Shown one piece after another: positions 5,133 through 5,968 of a stretch of DNA of 5,968 nucleotides. Both the position numbers and the translations under genes were made by a program. Origin of the DNA: Phycisphaerales bacterium (lineage in GTDB: Bacteria > Planctomycetota > Phycisphaerae > Phycisphaerales > UBA1924); assembly GCA_007124345.1 (NCBI GenBank), contig SLFH01000029.1:1-5968 (forward strand). Direction: 5' to 3'. The notes below the pieces were generated by a model that was given only the letters and a program-made list of their open reading frames with translations, was not told the origin of the DNA and did no database searches. Position 1 is the first letter of the stretch. Each line of letters starts with the position of its first letter.

Positions 5133-5968
5133 TCAGGCCTCCGGGACGAAGGGCCTGCCGTTACGCAGCGCGTCGGCGAGCGAGGCGTAGACCCGGCGGA
5201 GCGATTCGCGGTCGGGCTCGCACCCGAGCGATCGGACGAGGCGGGTCGCGAGCGTGCCGTGGGTGAAGATGGTTTGCAGGGGCGCTGGATCGACGCCGCG
5301 GGTCTTTGGAAGCTCGGCGTCGAGGCGTCGCCAGAGCTCGCCGGCCGTGACGCCCCCGCTGCCCTCGTTGATGCCGAAGGCCCGGAGGAACGACGCGTCG
5401 GCGATGGTCGCCCGCTCGGCCTGCTTGATGCAGTCCATAAGGATCGCGTGCAGCGGCTCGATACCGAAGGCTTGGAGTTCCTCGAGGCCCGCCCAGCGTT
5501 CTTCGGCGAGGGCCCGCACAACGCGGATCACCAGATCGCAGACGGCGATGTCCGAGGCGGGGCACTCCTGGATGTCCAGCAGGCGGATCTCGATCGCGCC
5601 GCGGTCGAAGCGGGCGATGCAGCCCCGGGCGTTCACCCACTCGTGGCGGAGGATCCCCTCGGGGTCGTGCCGTTCGAGGTCTTTGTAGATCCCCGCCAGC
5701 AGCACGCCCTCGTAGTCGCGCTTGGTGAAGACCGGCTCGGGGATCACCCGCCCGCTGACCGAGGGCACGGCCCGCGCGTTGGAGCGGTACACCTCCAGCC
5801 TCGAGTCGGCGAAGGCGGTCGGTTTGGCGTCCATGACCGGCGAAGCCGCGGCGAGCGCGGGGAGGATCGGCAGGACCAGACGGATCGCCGCGTGCAAGCG
5901 GGCGAACTCGGCGTCGCTACCGAACGGGAGGTTGATGTGCGTGGACTGCAGGTTGGCCCACCCGTGCC
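5133..5968 (-). CDS. Glutamate-cysteine ligase family 2 (GCS2/YbdK-like) protein, C-terminal part
   Basis: The frame is open to the right edge of the window, so the gene starts outside and only the last 278 or so codons are seen. The TTG at 5897 lies inside a conserved block and is not the start. The edge codons give H-G-W-A-N-L-Q-S-T-H-I-N-L-P-F, followed by E-F-A-R-L-H-A-A-I-R and L-P-I-L-P-A-L-A-A-A-S-P. Further on come W-V-N-A-R-G-C-I-A-R-F-D-R and I-E-I-R-L-L-D-I-Q-E-C-P. These are typical of GCS2 enzymes, ATP-dependent carboxylate-amine ligases that join the gamma-carboxyl of glutamate to an amine such as cysteine. The family includes members with uncharacterised substrates, so glutathione synthesis should not be assumed. 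The stop is 5 nt before the amidohydrolase start, so the pair forms one operon with this gene first. Confidence 0.85.
   Translation of the reverse strand, partial: HGWANLQSTHINLPFGSDAEFARLHAAIRLVLPILPALAAASPVMDAKPTAFADSRLEVYRSNARAVPSVSGRVIPEPVFTKRDYEGVLLAGIYKDLERHDPEGILRHEWVNARGCIARFDRGAIEIRLLDIQECPASDIAVCDLVIRVVRALAEERWAGLEELQAFGIEPLHAILMDCIKQAERATIADASFLRAFGINEGSGGVTAGELWRRLDAELPKTRGVDPAPLQTIFTHGTLATRLVRSLGCEPDRESLRRVYASLADALRNGRPFVPEA
5138..5142 (-). promoter_or_regulatory. Shine-Dalgarno of the amidohydrolase gene, inside the end of the ligase gene
   Basis: GGAGG on the minus strand lies 10 nt before ATG 5127 and just upstream of the ligase stop codon (5135-5133). Ribosomes finishing the ligase gene would be well placed to start the amidohydrolase. 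Confidence 0.6.

Noticed and set aside
5133..5897. Treating the ligase as a complete gene starting at TTG 5897.
   Set aside because: Conserved family sequence (L-Q-S-T-H-I-N-L-P-F) continues in frame upstream to the window edge, so the gene is truncated by the window and the TTG is an internal leucine.

Overview
The window is GC-rich bacterial DNA that most likely comes from a planctomycete, perhaps of the Phycisphaerae. This is inferred from three things. There is a short, poorly conserved pseudopilin-like protein carrying a GFTxxEL methylation motif and a late 'ADG' motif. There is a deoxyhypusine-synthase-like polyamine enzyme. There is also a GCS2-type glutamate-cysteine ligase relative next to an N-formylglutamate amidohydrolase relative. 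No rRNA, tRNA, CRISPR array, transposase or integrase is visible, so the region looks chromosomal with no sign of a mobile element.

Layout from left to right. (1) A plus-strand pair (1-1493): the 3' end of an unrecognised protein, then a membrane protein with four predicted helices and a cytosolic SRPBCC-type domain. (2) Convergent to it with a 14-nt gap, a minus-strand deoxyhypusine synthase family gene (1508-2476) that starts at GTG behind a strong Shine-Dalgarno sequence. (3) A 154-nt divergent intergenic region (2477-2630). It holds an imperfect tandem direct repeat with a 22-nt period and a small hairpin that buries most of the next gene's Shine-Dalgarno sequence. (4) A plus-strand cluster (2631-4338): a pseudopilin-like protein, a 45-residue small ORF, and a membrane-anchored protein of unknown function. 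The small ORF joins its neighbours by a TGATG overlap at its start and an ATGA overlap at its end. (5) Convergent to this cluster, a minus-strand pair (4378-5968): a GCS2-family ligase truncated by the window edge, followed 5 nt later by an N-formylglutamate amidohydrolase family protein.

How the genes may work together. The GCS2/amidohydrolase pair is tightly packed and probably co-translated, which suggests that one forms and the other cleaves an amide on a glutamate-like substrate. The pseudopilin, small ORF and anchored protein look like one translationally coupled unit at the cell envelope. The deoxyhypusine synthase homologue keeps the catalytic lysine but has changes at positions that bind spermidine in the eukaryotic enzyme. 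It is therefore more likely a polyamine enzyme, such as a homospermidine synthase, than a protein-modifying enzyme.

The least expected features are the doubly overlapping small ORF and the leader of the pseudopilin gene, with its tandem repeat and hairpin.
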